A stretch of 7,619 nucleotides of DNA from Anaerolineae bacterium (GCA_027022125.1 JALVZI010000447.1:1-7619); one strand, 5' to 3'. Shown: positions 1 to 5,700, numbered from the stretch's first letter. A program made the numbers and translations. Notes: generated from the letters alone by a model not told the origin.

Positions 1-1119
1 GTCTTGGTCGGGGGTGTCGTCTTCCGAAATATCGCGTTCTTTCCGCAATTTTCGCACCGCCAGATATTCCAAAATGCGTTCTTTGACTTTCTCCAGCCCG
101 TAATGGTCGGTATCCAAAATTTGGCGGGCGTGTTCAATGTCCAAATTATCTTCCGTGAGTTTATTCCACGGCAACTCGGTCAGCCAATCGAGATAAGTTT
201 TGATGACGCCGTATTCGGCGGCTTGCGGCGGCAATTTTTGCAGCCGGTTCAACTCTCGCAGGGCTTCTTTTTTTGCCTCTTCCGGCAGTCCGATTTCCTC
301 GAATTTTTGTTTGTAATTTTCGATTTCAACTTCGGTTTCATCCGCTTCGCCCAATTCTTTGCGAATGGCTTTCATCTGCTGGCGGAGAAAATACTCGCGC
401 TGAAGTTGGTCGAGTTCCTCTTTTGCTTCCGACTGGATTTTCTCGCTCAATTCCAGCACTTCCAGTTCGCGGGTCATAATGCGCAGCAGCGACCGCATTT
501 TGGTGCGCAAATCGGGTTCGATGAGCAGTGCCAGCCGGTCATCGAAATCCATTCGCATATTGGCGCTGATGGTGTAAAACAGTACGCGCGGGTTGTCCGT
601 TTCCTCCAAAAAAACGATGGCTTCATCGGGAAGTTGGGGCATAAAGCGCACAATCTGGCGCGCCAACTCGGTAATGCGGCGGGTGAGCGCCTCCACTTCC
701 AGCCCGTATTCTTCGGTATCTTCGGTTTTATCCGGCTCGATTTTGATTTTTGCTTTCAGATACGGTTCGGTTTGTGTCCACGCTTCCACCACAAACCGTT
801 CCAGTCCCTGCACAATAATTTGCAGCGAACCGTCTTTGCTGCGGATGCGGCGGTGAATTTTGGCAATCACGCCCACCGGATAAATTTCATCCGTGTTCGG
901 ATTTTCTTTTTCCGGCACTTTTGATACCGCCAGCCCGATGAATTCTTCGTTTGCCAGCGCGTCATCCACCAGTTTGATGGAGCGTTCCAGCCCGATAACC
1001 AGCGGCATAATGATAAACGGCAGAGCAACCGTGCCGCGCAGCGGCAATACGGCTATCTCTTCCGGGAACTTACTTTCAACATCCTGTATGTCTTCTGAAA
1101 TGTTTGACCAACTAAACAT
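1..1119 (-). CDS. lon: Lon ATP-dependent protease, N-terminal part (cut by window edge)
   Basis: This encodes the first 373 residues of Lon, the cytosolic ATP-dependent serine protease that unfolds and degrades misfolded and short-lived regulatory proteins. The ATG at 1119 follows an AGGAG Shine-Dalgarno (1126-1130) with 6-nt spacing, and the frame stays open to base 1. Residues about 20-215 match the LON substrate-binding domain, opening with the family signature IAVLPLRGTVALPF. A charged helical stretch follows, then the conserved YFLRQQMKAIRKELGE block (from Y243), YLDWLTELPWN (W318) and DTDHYGLEKVKERILEYL near 336-352. These precede the AAA+ module in every Lon. The Walker A, Walker B and Ser-Lys protease dyad would lie beyond the window, so activity cannot be judged. 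The complete family protein is about 800 aa. The gene is divergent from everything else here and has its own promoter. Identification rests on recognised conserved motifs. Confidence 0.96.
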   Translation of the reverse strand, partial: MFSWSNISEDIQDVESKFPEEIAVLPLRGTVALPFIIMPLVIGLERSIKLVDDALANEEFIGLAVSKVPEKENPNTDEIYPVGVIAKIHRRIRSKDGSLQIIVQGLERFVVEAWTQTEPYLKAKIKIEPDKTEDTEEYGLEVEALTRRITELARQIVRFMPQLPDEAIVFLEETDNPRVLFYTISANMRMDFDDRLALLIEPDLRTKMRSLLRIMTRELEVLELSEKIQSEAKEELDQLQREYFLRQQMKAIRKELGEADETEVEIENYKQKFEEIGLPEEAKKEALRELNRLQKLPPQAAEYGVIKTYLDWLTELPWNKLTEDNLDIEHARQILDTDHYGLEKVKERILEYLAVRKLRKERDISEDDTPDQD

Positions 1120-1147
1120 AGGCAACTCCTGTGAGTGAGATGTCGGC

Positions 1148-1167
1148 AATCAGGCACAAGCCTGATT
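1148..1167 (-). promoter_or_regulatory. Perfect inverted repeat in the lon 5' leader
   Basis: AATCAGGC and GCCTGATT form a perfect 8-bp stem with a 4-nt loop. It starts about 5 nt after the predicted transcription start and ends 18 nt before the Shine-Dalgarno. There is no U-run after it, so it is not a terminator. It could be an mRNA-stabilising 5' hairpin or a dyad operator for a repressor that would block initiation. The sequence does not distinguish these. Confidence 0.5.
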
Positions 1168-1178
1168 TGCCATTGGAT

Positions 1179-1207
1179 AGTATAACGGGGCAATGTTAGA
1201 TTCGTGT
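1179..1207 (-). promoter_or_regulatory. Probable promoter of lon
   Basis: Read on the minus strand, TATACT (1184-1179) is a good -10 box. It predicts transcription start near 1172 and a leader of about 53 nt that carries the AGGAG ribosome-binding site at 1126-1130. The -35 position (about 1202-1207, ACACGA) is a poor match. Upstream, the pentamer TAACA recurs in the short words TTAACACG, CTAACACG and CTAACATTG, which might be activator or alternative sigma-factor contacts. No CIRCE heat-shock operator was seen. Confidence 0.55.
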
Positions 1208-1277
1208 TAGAGTTTGGTGTGTGGCGTGTTAAAATCTCATTATGACTTACGCATTTCGGAGCAAATAAAAATTTAGT

Positions 1278-1374
1278 CACAAATTCTCACGAATTTCACT
1301 GATTTTGAACTGTACCGCGTGCCGGGTGGAACACAGAGAAGCGCAGAGTTTTCACAGCGTTCATAGAGATTTTT
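1278..1374. repeat. Degenerate remnants of dispersed intergenic repeats
   Basis: At about 1278-1306 the words CACGAATTTCAC and GATTTT resemble, in inverted orientation, the right arm of the MITE-like elements nearby (GTGAAATTTGTGG-type tracts). At about 1330-1374 the ACACAGAGAAGCGCAGAG-like tract is of a kind commonly found between genes in repeat-rich environmental bacteria. No coding frame here has a ribosome-binding site or protein-like composition. The boundaries are approximate. Confidence 0.4.
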
Positions 1375-1379
1375 ATGAA

Positions 1380-1609
1380 GAACTAAATGAAACTTTTGAA
1401 AAGTGTGTCAAAATTACAAGAATCATCGGTAATTTTTTATGATGTCATTCCCGCCTGTGCCCTGCGGGTGCGAAAGCGGGAATCCACGGTGTTTTGCTAT
1501 GGATTCCGGATATTTTCCTGCGGGAAATTTTGGAATGACATTTAAAATCCGTGAAATTTGTGGAAATTCGTGGCTGAAATTCAGTCACACAAAAAGTTTC
1601 AACCAGTTC
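1380..1609 (+). repeat. MITE-like element, copy A (complete)
   Basis: This is a 230-bp non-coding element. The left end (1380-1407, starting GAACTAAATGAAACTTTT) and the right end (1586-1609, ending GTTTCAACCAGTTC) are imperfect inverted repeats sharing GAACT..TGAAACTTTT..GTGTG. Inside, the core at 1443-1540 is bounded by TGTCATTCC and GGAATGACA. It contains nested palindromes: CCCGC...GCGGG, GGAATCCAC/GTGGATTCC-like arms, and a CCTGCGGG arm. Compared with copies B and C, the first hairpin loop carries about 17 extra bases (near 1454-1470). No transposase is present, so movement would need an enzyme supplied elsewhere. The core resembles the widespread ATTCCCGCGAAAGCGGGAAT class of dispersed palindromes. 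Confidence 0.8.
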
Positions 1610-1744
1610 GAAAATAATATTTAAAATCTGTACCCACAGGGCATAATAATGTTCATCCACATCATCTGCGTTATCTGTGTTCTATATTTTTCCATTAAAA
1701 TTTGTATAATTTATAAATTCGTGGATGAGTTTCAGTTGCACAAA
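1610..1744. other. Spacer between repeat copies A and B
   Basis: This AT-rich spacer shows no gene. A 14-bp word AAAATTTGTATAAT at 1697-1710 recurs exactly at 1963-1976, just right of copy B. A tail reading ATCTGCGTTATCTGTGTTCTAT (1664-1685 region) recurs in variant form near 1974-1996 and 5680-5700. The shared flanks suggest that the repeat family is larger than the inverted-repeat-bounded unit, or that the locus grew by tandem duplication. Confidence 0.5.
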
Positions 1745-1956
1745 GAACTAAATGAAACTTTTGAAAAGTGTGCCAAAATTACAGAAACCATCGGCAATTT
1801 TTTAAATGTCATTCCCGCGAAAGCGGGAATCCACTATGTTTTGCTGTGGATTCCGGATATTTCCCTGCGGGAAATTCCGGAATGACATTTAAAATCTGTG
1901 AAATTTGTGAAAATTCGTGGTTGAATTTCAAACACACAAAAAGTTTCAACCAGTTC
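1745..1956 (+). repeat. MITE-like element, copy B (complete)
   Basis: This 212-bp copy has the same orientation as copy A. The left inverted repeat is 1745-1772 and the right one is 1933-1956. The core at 1807-1887 again runs TGTCATTCC to GGAATGACA, with the compact hairpin CCCGCGAAAGCGGG, then GGAATCCAC paired to GTGGATTCC across an 11-nt loop, then TTTCCCTGCGGGAAA. The sequence between core and right end is built from GTGAAATTT-like units about 9-10 bp long. Open frames crossing it lack ribosome-binding sites and simply read through the repeat. Confidence 0.8.
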
Positions 1957-2026
1957 AAAATAAAAATTTGTATAATCTGCACAATCTGTGTTCTATCATC
2001 CACGTTGCAACCTCGCACCTGAAACC

Positions 2027-2064
2027 AAAAACCCGAAACGGCAAATTTGCGCAGTCGGGTTTTT
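2027..2064. terminator. Bidirectional intrinsic-terminator-like hairpin
   Basis: AAAAACCCGA (2027-2036) pairs perfectly with TCGGGTTTTT (2055-2064) around an 18-nt loop. The loop itself contains the palindrome GCAAATTTGC (2041-2050). T-tracts follow in both directions. It lies just upstream of the 2096 gene's promoter, with no plus-strand gene before it. It may insulate the gene from read-through out of the repeat region, or end a short RNA starting in the repeat-B flank. Confidence 0.65.
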
Positions 2065-2082
2065 ATTTTGCCCGAAAATCGC

Positions 2083-2088
2083 TATAAT
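2083..2088 (+). promoter_or_regulatory. Promoter -10 box of the 2096 membrane-protein gene
   Basis: A consensus TATAAT ends 7 nt before the ATG at 2096. Standard -10 to start spacing puts the transcript's first base at about 2095-2096, so the mRNA would have essentially no leader. No Shine-Dalgarno precedes the ATG, which fits leaderless translation. The -35 region (about 2060-2065, TTTTTA) is weak and overlaps the terminator T-tract. Confidence 0.6.
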
Positions 2089-2095
2089 CGGCAGT

Positions 2096-4933
2096 ATGAA
2101 ACGAACCCGACTGCAACTTGTCATTTTGGCGCTGTATATCCTGCTGACGCTGGCGCTCACTTTCCCGTGGGTGCTCCATTTCGGCGATGCCTTTCCCGGC
2201 ACGGCAACGTGGGCATTCGATGAATCCACTTTTGTGTGGAACATTTGGCGATTCAAACACAACCTGCTCGATTTGCAGATGTCGCCGCTGCACACCACCG
2301 ATATTTTCTTCCCGCTGGGGATAGATTTGGTGCTGTACACCTATAATTTCCAGAATGCGCTGTTGGGATTGCCCATTCTGCTGGGACTGAATCTCACGCT
2401 GGCGAGCAATTTCACTATTCTGCTGGCGTATGTGCTGAGCGGATACGGCACATACCTGCTGATTCGCTATTTGCTGCCCGACCGCGCCGGCGGCACGGCG
2501 ACCGGACACGCGGCGGCGTTCATCGGCGGGGCGGTGTATGCCTTTATGGCGAGCCGCGCCATTTTTGCCGCGCTGGGGCATTACGATATTGTCTCCACCG
2601 AGTTCATCCCCTTTTTCGCGCTCTTTTTCATCAAAACCCTGCGCGAGCCGGGCTGGAAAAATCCCGTGCTGGCGGGGGTGTTCGCCGCGCTCAGCCTGCT
2701 GGCGGAAATGATTTTCGGCGTGTTTCTGCTATTTTTGGGGATTATCATTTTTACTTTTGAGTTTTTCACCCCCTTCCCCAACCCTTCCCCCTCAAAGGGG
2801 GAAGGGAGTATCCCCTCTCCCCTAGGGGAGAGGGTTAGGGAGAGGGGGAAAACTACTCTTCGTCTTTTGCTGCTCGCATTCACCGCTGCGATTCTCTGGT
2901 CGCCGGTGATGGTTCCCATTCTGCGCGCGTTTGCCGCCGGTCATTTCGACCTGAAAGGCTGGGGCGAAAGTTTGAAACTCAGCGCGGATTTGGTCGGCTG
3001 GTTCACGCCGACCGCGCTCCATCCGCTGTGGGACAGCGATTGGGTGACGCGGCTGCGGCAGGTGCAGGAAGGCACAGCGCCGTTCAGCGATGTGAACACC
3101 GTTTTTCTCGGATTCGGCGTGCTGGCGCTGGCGGCGCTCGGTGCGGTGAGTTACCGGCGGCGCGCCAAACTATGGGTGACGGGCGCAATCACCTTCGCCA
3201 TTTTCACGCTCGGACCCGTGCTGCAAATTCGCGGGCGCTACCTTTTCCCCTTCGACAACCTTTTCCGCGAGCAGGGTATTCCGCAGGATGTCACCTTCCC
3301 ACTGCCGTTTGCCATTCTGCACTGGCTGCCCATCATCCGCGCCAACCGTGTCCCCGCCCGATTTTCGGTGGTGCTGGGATTGAGTCTCGCTGTGCTGGCG
3401 GGATTCGGCGCGTTCAAAATCCTGCGGATGTTCAATGTAAAATTCAAAAGGCAAAATGCAAAAATTATCAATCGCCATTCTCACGTTTTCACGTTTCACG
3501 TTTCACGCTTCACGCTGTATCTTGTCGCATTTATTTTGTTGACCATCGCCCTTTTCGACCAGATTTCTGTGCCGCTGCCGCTCACATCTGCCAAAGTGCC
3601 GGGCGTGTATGCCCAAATCGGCGCGGAAAATGGCGATTTTTCGCTGATGCAGTTGCCGCTCGGCTGGCGAAACAGTTTTGGTGTGTTCGGTGCGGAACGG
3701 ACGCAGATTCAATACTACCAAACCGTCCATCAAAAACCGATGCTCGGCGGCAATATCTCCCGTGCGCCCGCTTTCAAATTCGATTATTACCGCAATATCC
3801 CCCTGTTCCGCGCGATTGCCCAAACCGAACTGCCGCAATCCAACCCCGCCGTTGACCCCGACACGCTAGCCAAAGCGGCGCAGCAGGCGGGCGAACTGAT
3901 GACGCTGTATAATGTGCGCTATTTGGTGGTTCACGACCCGATTGCGGGGCGAAAACCGTATGCGGACACTTTCACCGCGACGCGCAAATTGGTGTTCGAC
4001 CTACTGCCGCTCGACCCCGAACCGGCGTTTGCGGGCGATGGTGTGGCGGCGTATCGCGTGAACCAACCGCCCGTGCCGAACCCGCTGCGGGTGGAATTTG
4101 GCGACTGGACGGGCGCGCCGTATCGCGGCGAAGGCTGGACGGGCGATGAGAATTTCGAGGGCGCAGGCGTCAATTGGGCAATCGCACCGACCGCCGAGAT
4201 TTTCGTGCCGTATCGCGGCACTGGCGACCGCGCGCTGAAAATGCACCTCAAACCGTTCAACTATCCGGGCGCGCCGCCGCAGACCGTTTCGCTGTGGGTG
4301 AACGGGCAACCGGCGGGCGAATTTCCTCTTTCCCCCGATTGGCAGGTTTTGGAAACGACTCTGCCCGCCGCACTTTTCTCGCCCGGGCTGAACCGAATCC
4401 GGCTGAATTTTGACCATACCGCCGTGCCGCGCGATGTTCTGCCCGCGCAGACCGCCATCGGCGCGACGGGCGTTTCCGTGCCGCGCGATGTGGAAATCAA
4501 CAGCAGCGCCGATTTTTCGTTTGTGACGGTCGGGTATGGCGATAGCGCGGAGGATGCGTCGGCGCACCGGCGGGGAATCAACGTGACGGTGCTCGACCCG
4601 CAGAGCGGCGAAATTCTGGCGAAAAAAGGCTTCGACACGGCGGCGAATCAATATGAAGATGCCGCCCTGCGCGATTTTCTGGCGCAAATTCCCGACGGGC
4701 GAATTGTGCTGGTCAGCAGTAAAGGCGCGGACGCGGGCGCGTTTCTCTCCGGCGGATTCGAAATGCTCGGCGGTTCGGCGGGCGTGCCGGCGATGCCATA
4801 TTCGCTCATCGGCGTGAAGGGCGCGGCGGTCGGCACGGCGGCGGAAAGCCCCGACGGCTATCTGCGGCTCGGTCGCAACCCGGATGACCGCTCGCTGGCG
4901 GTGGCGGTCGATTGGCTGGAAATTTCGCAGTGA
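2096..4933 (+). CDS. Multipass membrane protein, GT-C/YfhO-like, with C-terminal jelly-roll and ILEI/FAM3-like domains
   Basis: This 945-aa protein is probably a cell-envelope glycosyltransferase-like enzyme, but its substrate is unknown. I chose the ATG at 2096 (MKRTRLQLVILALY) because it follows the -10 box and opens directly into the first membrane helix (about 6-27). An upstream in-frame start at 1988 would run through the terminator. After helix 1 comes an acidic loop with D42-E43, where GT-C enzymes often carry a catalytic Asp. About ten more hydrophobic helices follow up to about residue 495. A RANRVPARF motif at about 415-423 resembles the RAP(S/A)R loop of YfhO-like proteins. Residues about 500-660 are soluble. 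Residues about 665-795 (GDWTGAPYRGEGW onward) look like a beta-sandwich. Residues about 800-915 (RGINVTVLDPQSGEIL, PDGRIVLVSSKG, IGVKG) closely resemble the ILEI/FAM3 GG domain, which in POMGNT1 binds sugar. Two in-frame stretches of repeat DNA interrupt the membrane part. A PTPS-related membrane family is an alternative. The gene is certain; the function is inferred. Confidence 0.85.
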   Translation: MKRTRLQLVILALYILLTLALTFPWVLHFGDAFPGTATWAFDESTFVWNIWRFKHNLLDLQMSPLHTTDIFFPLGIDLVLYTYNFQNALLGLPILLGLNLTLASNFTILLAYVLSGYGTYLLIRYLLPDRAGGTATGHAAAFIGGAVYAFMASRAIFAALGHYDIVSTEFIPFFALFFIKTLREPGWKNPVLAGVFAALSLLAEMIFGVFLLFLGIIIFTFEFFTPFPNPSPSKGEGSIPSPLGERVRERGKTTLRLLLLAFTAAILWSPVMVPILRAFAAGHFDLKGWGESLKLSADLVGWFTPTALHPLWDSDWVTRLRQVQEGTAPFSDVNTVFLGFGVLALAALGAVSYRRRAKLWVTGAITFAIFTLGPVLQIRGRYLFPFDNLFREQGIPQDVTFPLPFAILHWLPIIRANRVPARFSVVLGLSLAVLAGFGAFKILRMFNVKFKRQNAKIINRHSHVFTFHVSRFTLYLVAFILLTIALFDQISVPLPLTSAKVPGVYAQIGAENGDFSLMQLPLGWRNSFGVFGAERTQIQYYQTVHQKPMLGGNISRAPAFKFDYYRNIPLFRAIAQTELPQSNPAVDPDTLAKAAQQAGELMTLYNVRYLVVHDPIAGRKPYADTFTATRKLVFDLLPLDPEPAFAGDGVAAYRVNQPPVPNPLRVEFGDWTGAPYRGEGWTGDENFEGAGVNWAIAPTAEIFVPYRGTGDRALKMHLKPFNYPGAPPQTVSLWVNGQPAGEFPLSPDWQVLETTLPAALFSPGLNRIRLNFDHTAVPRDVLPAQTAIGATGVSVPRDVEINSSADFSFVTVGYGDSAEDASAHRRGINVTVLDPQSGEILAKKGFDTAANQYEDAALRDFLAQIPDGRIVLVSSKGADAGAFLSGGFEMLGGSAGVPAMPYSLIGVKGAAVGTAAESPDGYLRLGRNPDDRSLAVAVDWLEISQ
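2768..2848 (+). repeat. Palindromic GC-rich repeat inserted in frame in the membrane-protein gene
   Basis: Two perfect palindromes lie back to back. CCCTTCCCCCT/AGGGGGAAGGG (2782-2806) has an 11-bp stem and 3-nt loop. CCCTCTCCCCTAGGGGAGAGGG is a 22-bp uninterrupted palindrome at 2813-2834. The tract encodes residues about 225-251 (TPFPNPSPSKGEG, then SIPSPLGERVRERG), a Pro/Gly/Ser/charged stretch between two hydrophobic helices. The opposite strand is also open across it (SLTLSPRGEG type). Base composition and peptide are unlike the flanks. Sequences of this class are familiar as intergenic palindromes, and I infer an in-frame insertion. Confidence 0.8.
3433..3514 (+). repeat. Second in-frame low-complexity insert: A-rich tract plus TTTCACG tandem repeats
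   Basis: The 5' half is A-rich and built from AAAATTC/CAAAATGCAAAAA-like words. The 3' half (3478-3514) is a run of five 7-8 bp units: TTCTCACG, TTTTCACG, TTTCACG, TTTCACG, CTTCACG. Together they encode residues about 446-473, including FKRQNAKIINRHSHV and FTFHVSRFTL. This is a basic, non-membrane loop between two hydrophobic helices. Composition and codon use differ sharply from the surrounding GCG/CTG-rich coding sequence. I infer capture of intergenic-type DNA without loss of frame. Confidence 0.65.
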
Positions 4934-4962
4934 TGGATTTTTTGTCGCCAATCTGCTATAAT
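4934..4962 (+). promoter_or_regulatory. Promoter of the toxin-antitoxin operon
   Basis: TGCTATAAT (4954-4962) is an extended -10 with a consensus hexamer at 4957-4962. It starts right after the stop codon of the preceding gene. The -35 candidate TGGATT (4934-4939, 17-bp spacer) is weak. Predicted start is about 4969, leaving a 24-nt leader with GGAG at 4982-4985, 7 nt before the antitoxin ATG. No clear operator palindrome was seen. Confidence 0.65.
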
Positions 4963-4992
4963 TTCGGTGATGAATGTTCGTGGAGTGGGAAA

Positions 4993-5208
4993 ATGGCAAC
5001 CTCACTGAATGAAATGACAAAAGAAGAATTGATTCAACTCATCGAAACGGTGATTGACCGCAAATTGCTGGAAATGTTTGATGTGGATGATGAAATCGAA
5101 CTCAAACCGGATGTGAAAGCGCGACTCATTCGCCAGCGCGTCGCGGTGGCGCAGGGCGAACGCGGCACGAGTTTCAATGATGTGATGCGGCAACTCGATT
5201 TGGATTGA
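4993..5208 (+). CDS. Small antitoxin partner of a RelE/ParE-family toxin
   Basis: This 71-aa acidic protein starts at ATG 4993, preceded by GGAG (4982-4985). Upstream in-frame codons lie in the promoter and are excluded. The N-terminal half (MTKEELIQLIETVIDRKLLEMF) is a predicted amphipathic helix. The C-terminal part (LKPDVKARLIRQRVAVAQGERGTSFNDVMRQLDLD) resembles a class of small antitoxins found beside RelE-like toxins, whose tail wraps and neutralises the toxin. No obvious HTH, ribbon-helix-helix or AbrB DNA-binding fold is visible, so autorepression is not evident. Its stop codon shares one base with the toxin start, indicating translational coupling. By analogy with known modules it would be unstable and cleared by Lon or Clp. 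I infer its role mainly from its partner and its size. Confidence 0.85.
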   Translation: MATSLNEMTKEELIQLIETVIDRKLLEMFDVDDEIELKPDVKARLIRQRVAVAQGERGTSFNDVMRQLDLD

Positions 5209-5474
5209 TGGCAATGTACCAAGTTCGGATACTGGACGCGGCTATTCGAGACTTGAAACGGTTGGATAAACCGGTCGCACGGCGAATTGTGCAGCGAATT
5301 GACTGGATGGCAGAGAATTTTGACGCTTTGCCACATCAGCGGTTGACGGGTGATTTGTCTGACTTTTACAAATTGCGAGTGGGTGCATATCGGGTATTTT
5401 ATCAGGTTATTGAGGATGAATCACTCATTTTGATTTACCAAATTGGACACCGTCGGGAAATTTATCGCCGTTGA
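5208..5474 (+). CDS. RelE/ParE-family toxin (probable mRNA interferase)
   Basis: This 88-aa basic protein fits the RelE/ParE superfamily, whose RelE branch cleaves mRNA in the ribosomal A site. The ATG at 5208 overlaps the antitoxin TGA (TGATG), and a second in-frame ATG at 5214 is possible. A TTG at 5205 is less likely. The layout is typical: strand MYQVRILDAAIRDLKRLD, helices VARRIVQRIDWMAENF, then RLTGDLSDFYKLRVGAYRVFYQV, ILIYQIGHRREIYRR. The YKLRVGAYRVFYQV segment aligns by eye with the RelE region holding catalytic Arg61. The HRREIY end supplies the basic residues and Tyr equivalent to Arg81 and Tyr87, favouring RNase activity over the gyrase-targeting ParE type. There is no strong Shine-Dalgarno, which fits coupling to the antitoxin. 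A repeat element begins 39 nt downstream. Confidence 0.9.
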   Translation: MAMYQVRILDAAIRDLKRLDKPVARRIVQRIDWMAENFDALPHQRLTGDLSDFYKLRVGAYRVFYQVIEDESLILIYQIGHRREIYRR

Positions 5475-5512
5475 AAGATAGAACGCAATAGATTTGTCTG
5501 AAGTTTATCTGT

Positions 5513-5700
5513 GAACTAAATGAAACTTTTGAAAGGTGTGCCAAAATTACAGAAACCATCGGCAATTTTTATAATGTCATTCCCGCGAAAGCGGGAATCC
5601 ACTATGTTTCGCTATAGATTCCGGATATTTCCCTGCGGGAAATTCCGGAATGACATTTAAAATCCGTGAGATCTGTAAAAATCCGTGTTATCCGTGTTCC
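5513..5700 (+). repeat. MITE-like element, copy C (right end missing)
   Basis: The left inverted repeat (5513-5540) and the core (5575-5655, TGTCATTCC to GGAATGACA, compact CCCGCGAAAGCGGG hairpin) are nearly identical to copy B. After the core, only ATCCGTGAGATCTG remains of the right arm. The expected right inverted repeat (CACACAAAAAGTTTC type) is absent. Instead the sequence joins a tail (ATCCGTGTTATCCGTGTTCC, 5681-5700) that in copies A and B lies outside the element. This looks like an internal deletion of the right end. It sits between the toxin gene and the helicase promoter. Confidence 0.75.

Noticed and set aside
4..924. Plus-strand open frame of 306 codons at the left edge
   Set aside because: It is the antisense of the clear Lon coding sequence, with Phe/Gln-rich translation and no ribosome-binding site.
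1439..2022. Short open frames in the repeat region (61-84 codons)
   Set aside because: They read through the palindromic repeats, lack Shine-Dalgarno sites, and give the same repeat-derived peptide in different copies.
1988..2095. Upstream in-frame start for the membrane protein, adding 36 residues
   Set aside because: The extension is encoded by repeat flank, terminator hairpin and promoter. The residues are not protein-like and the -10 box lies inside it.
3028..3855. Plus-strand open frame of 275 codons inside the membrane-protein gene
   Set aside because: It is an out-of-frame Arg/Ala/Cys-rich translation of a gene whose main frame is well supported.
4001..5020. Long minus-strand open frame (339 codons)
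   Set aside because: It lies opposite the membrane-protein gene in GC-rich codons, its translation is Arg/His-rich without domains, and it crosses the toxin-antitoxin promoter. It is a shadow frame.
1380..5700. CRISPR array suggested by repeated palindromes
   Set aside because: There are only three copies, more than 200 bp long, irregularly spaced and with internal hairpins. There are no regular short spacers and no cas genes.
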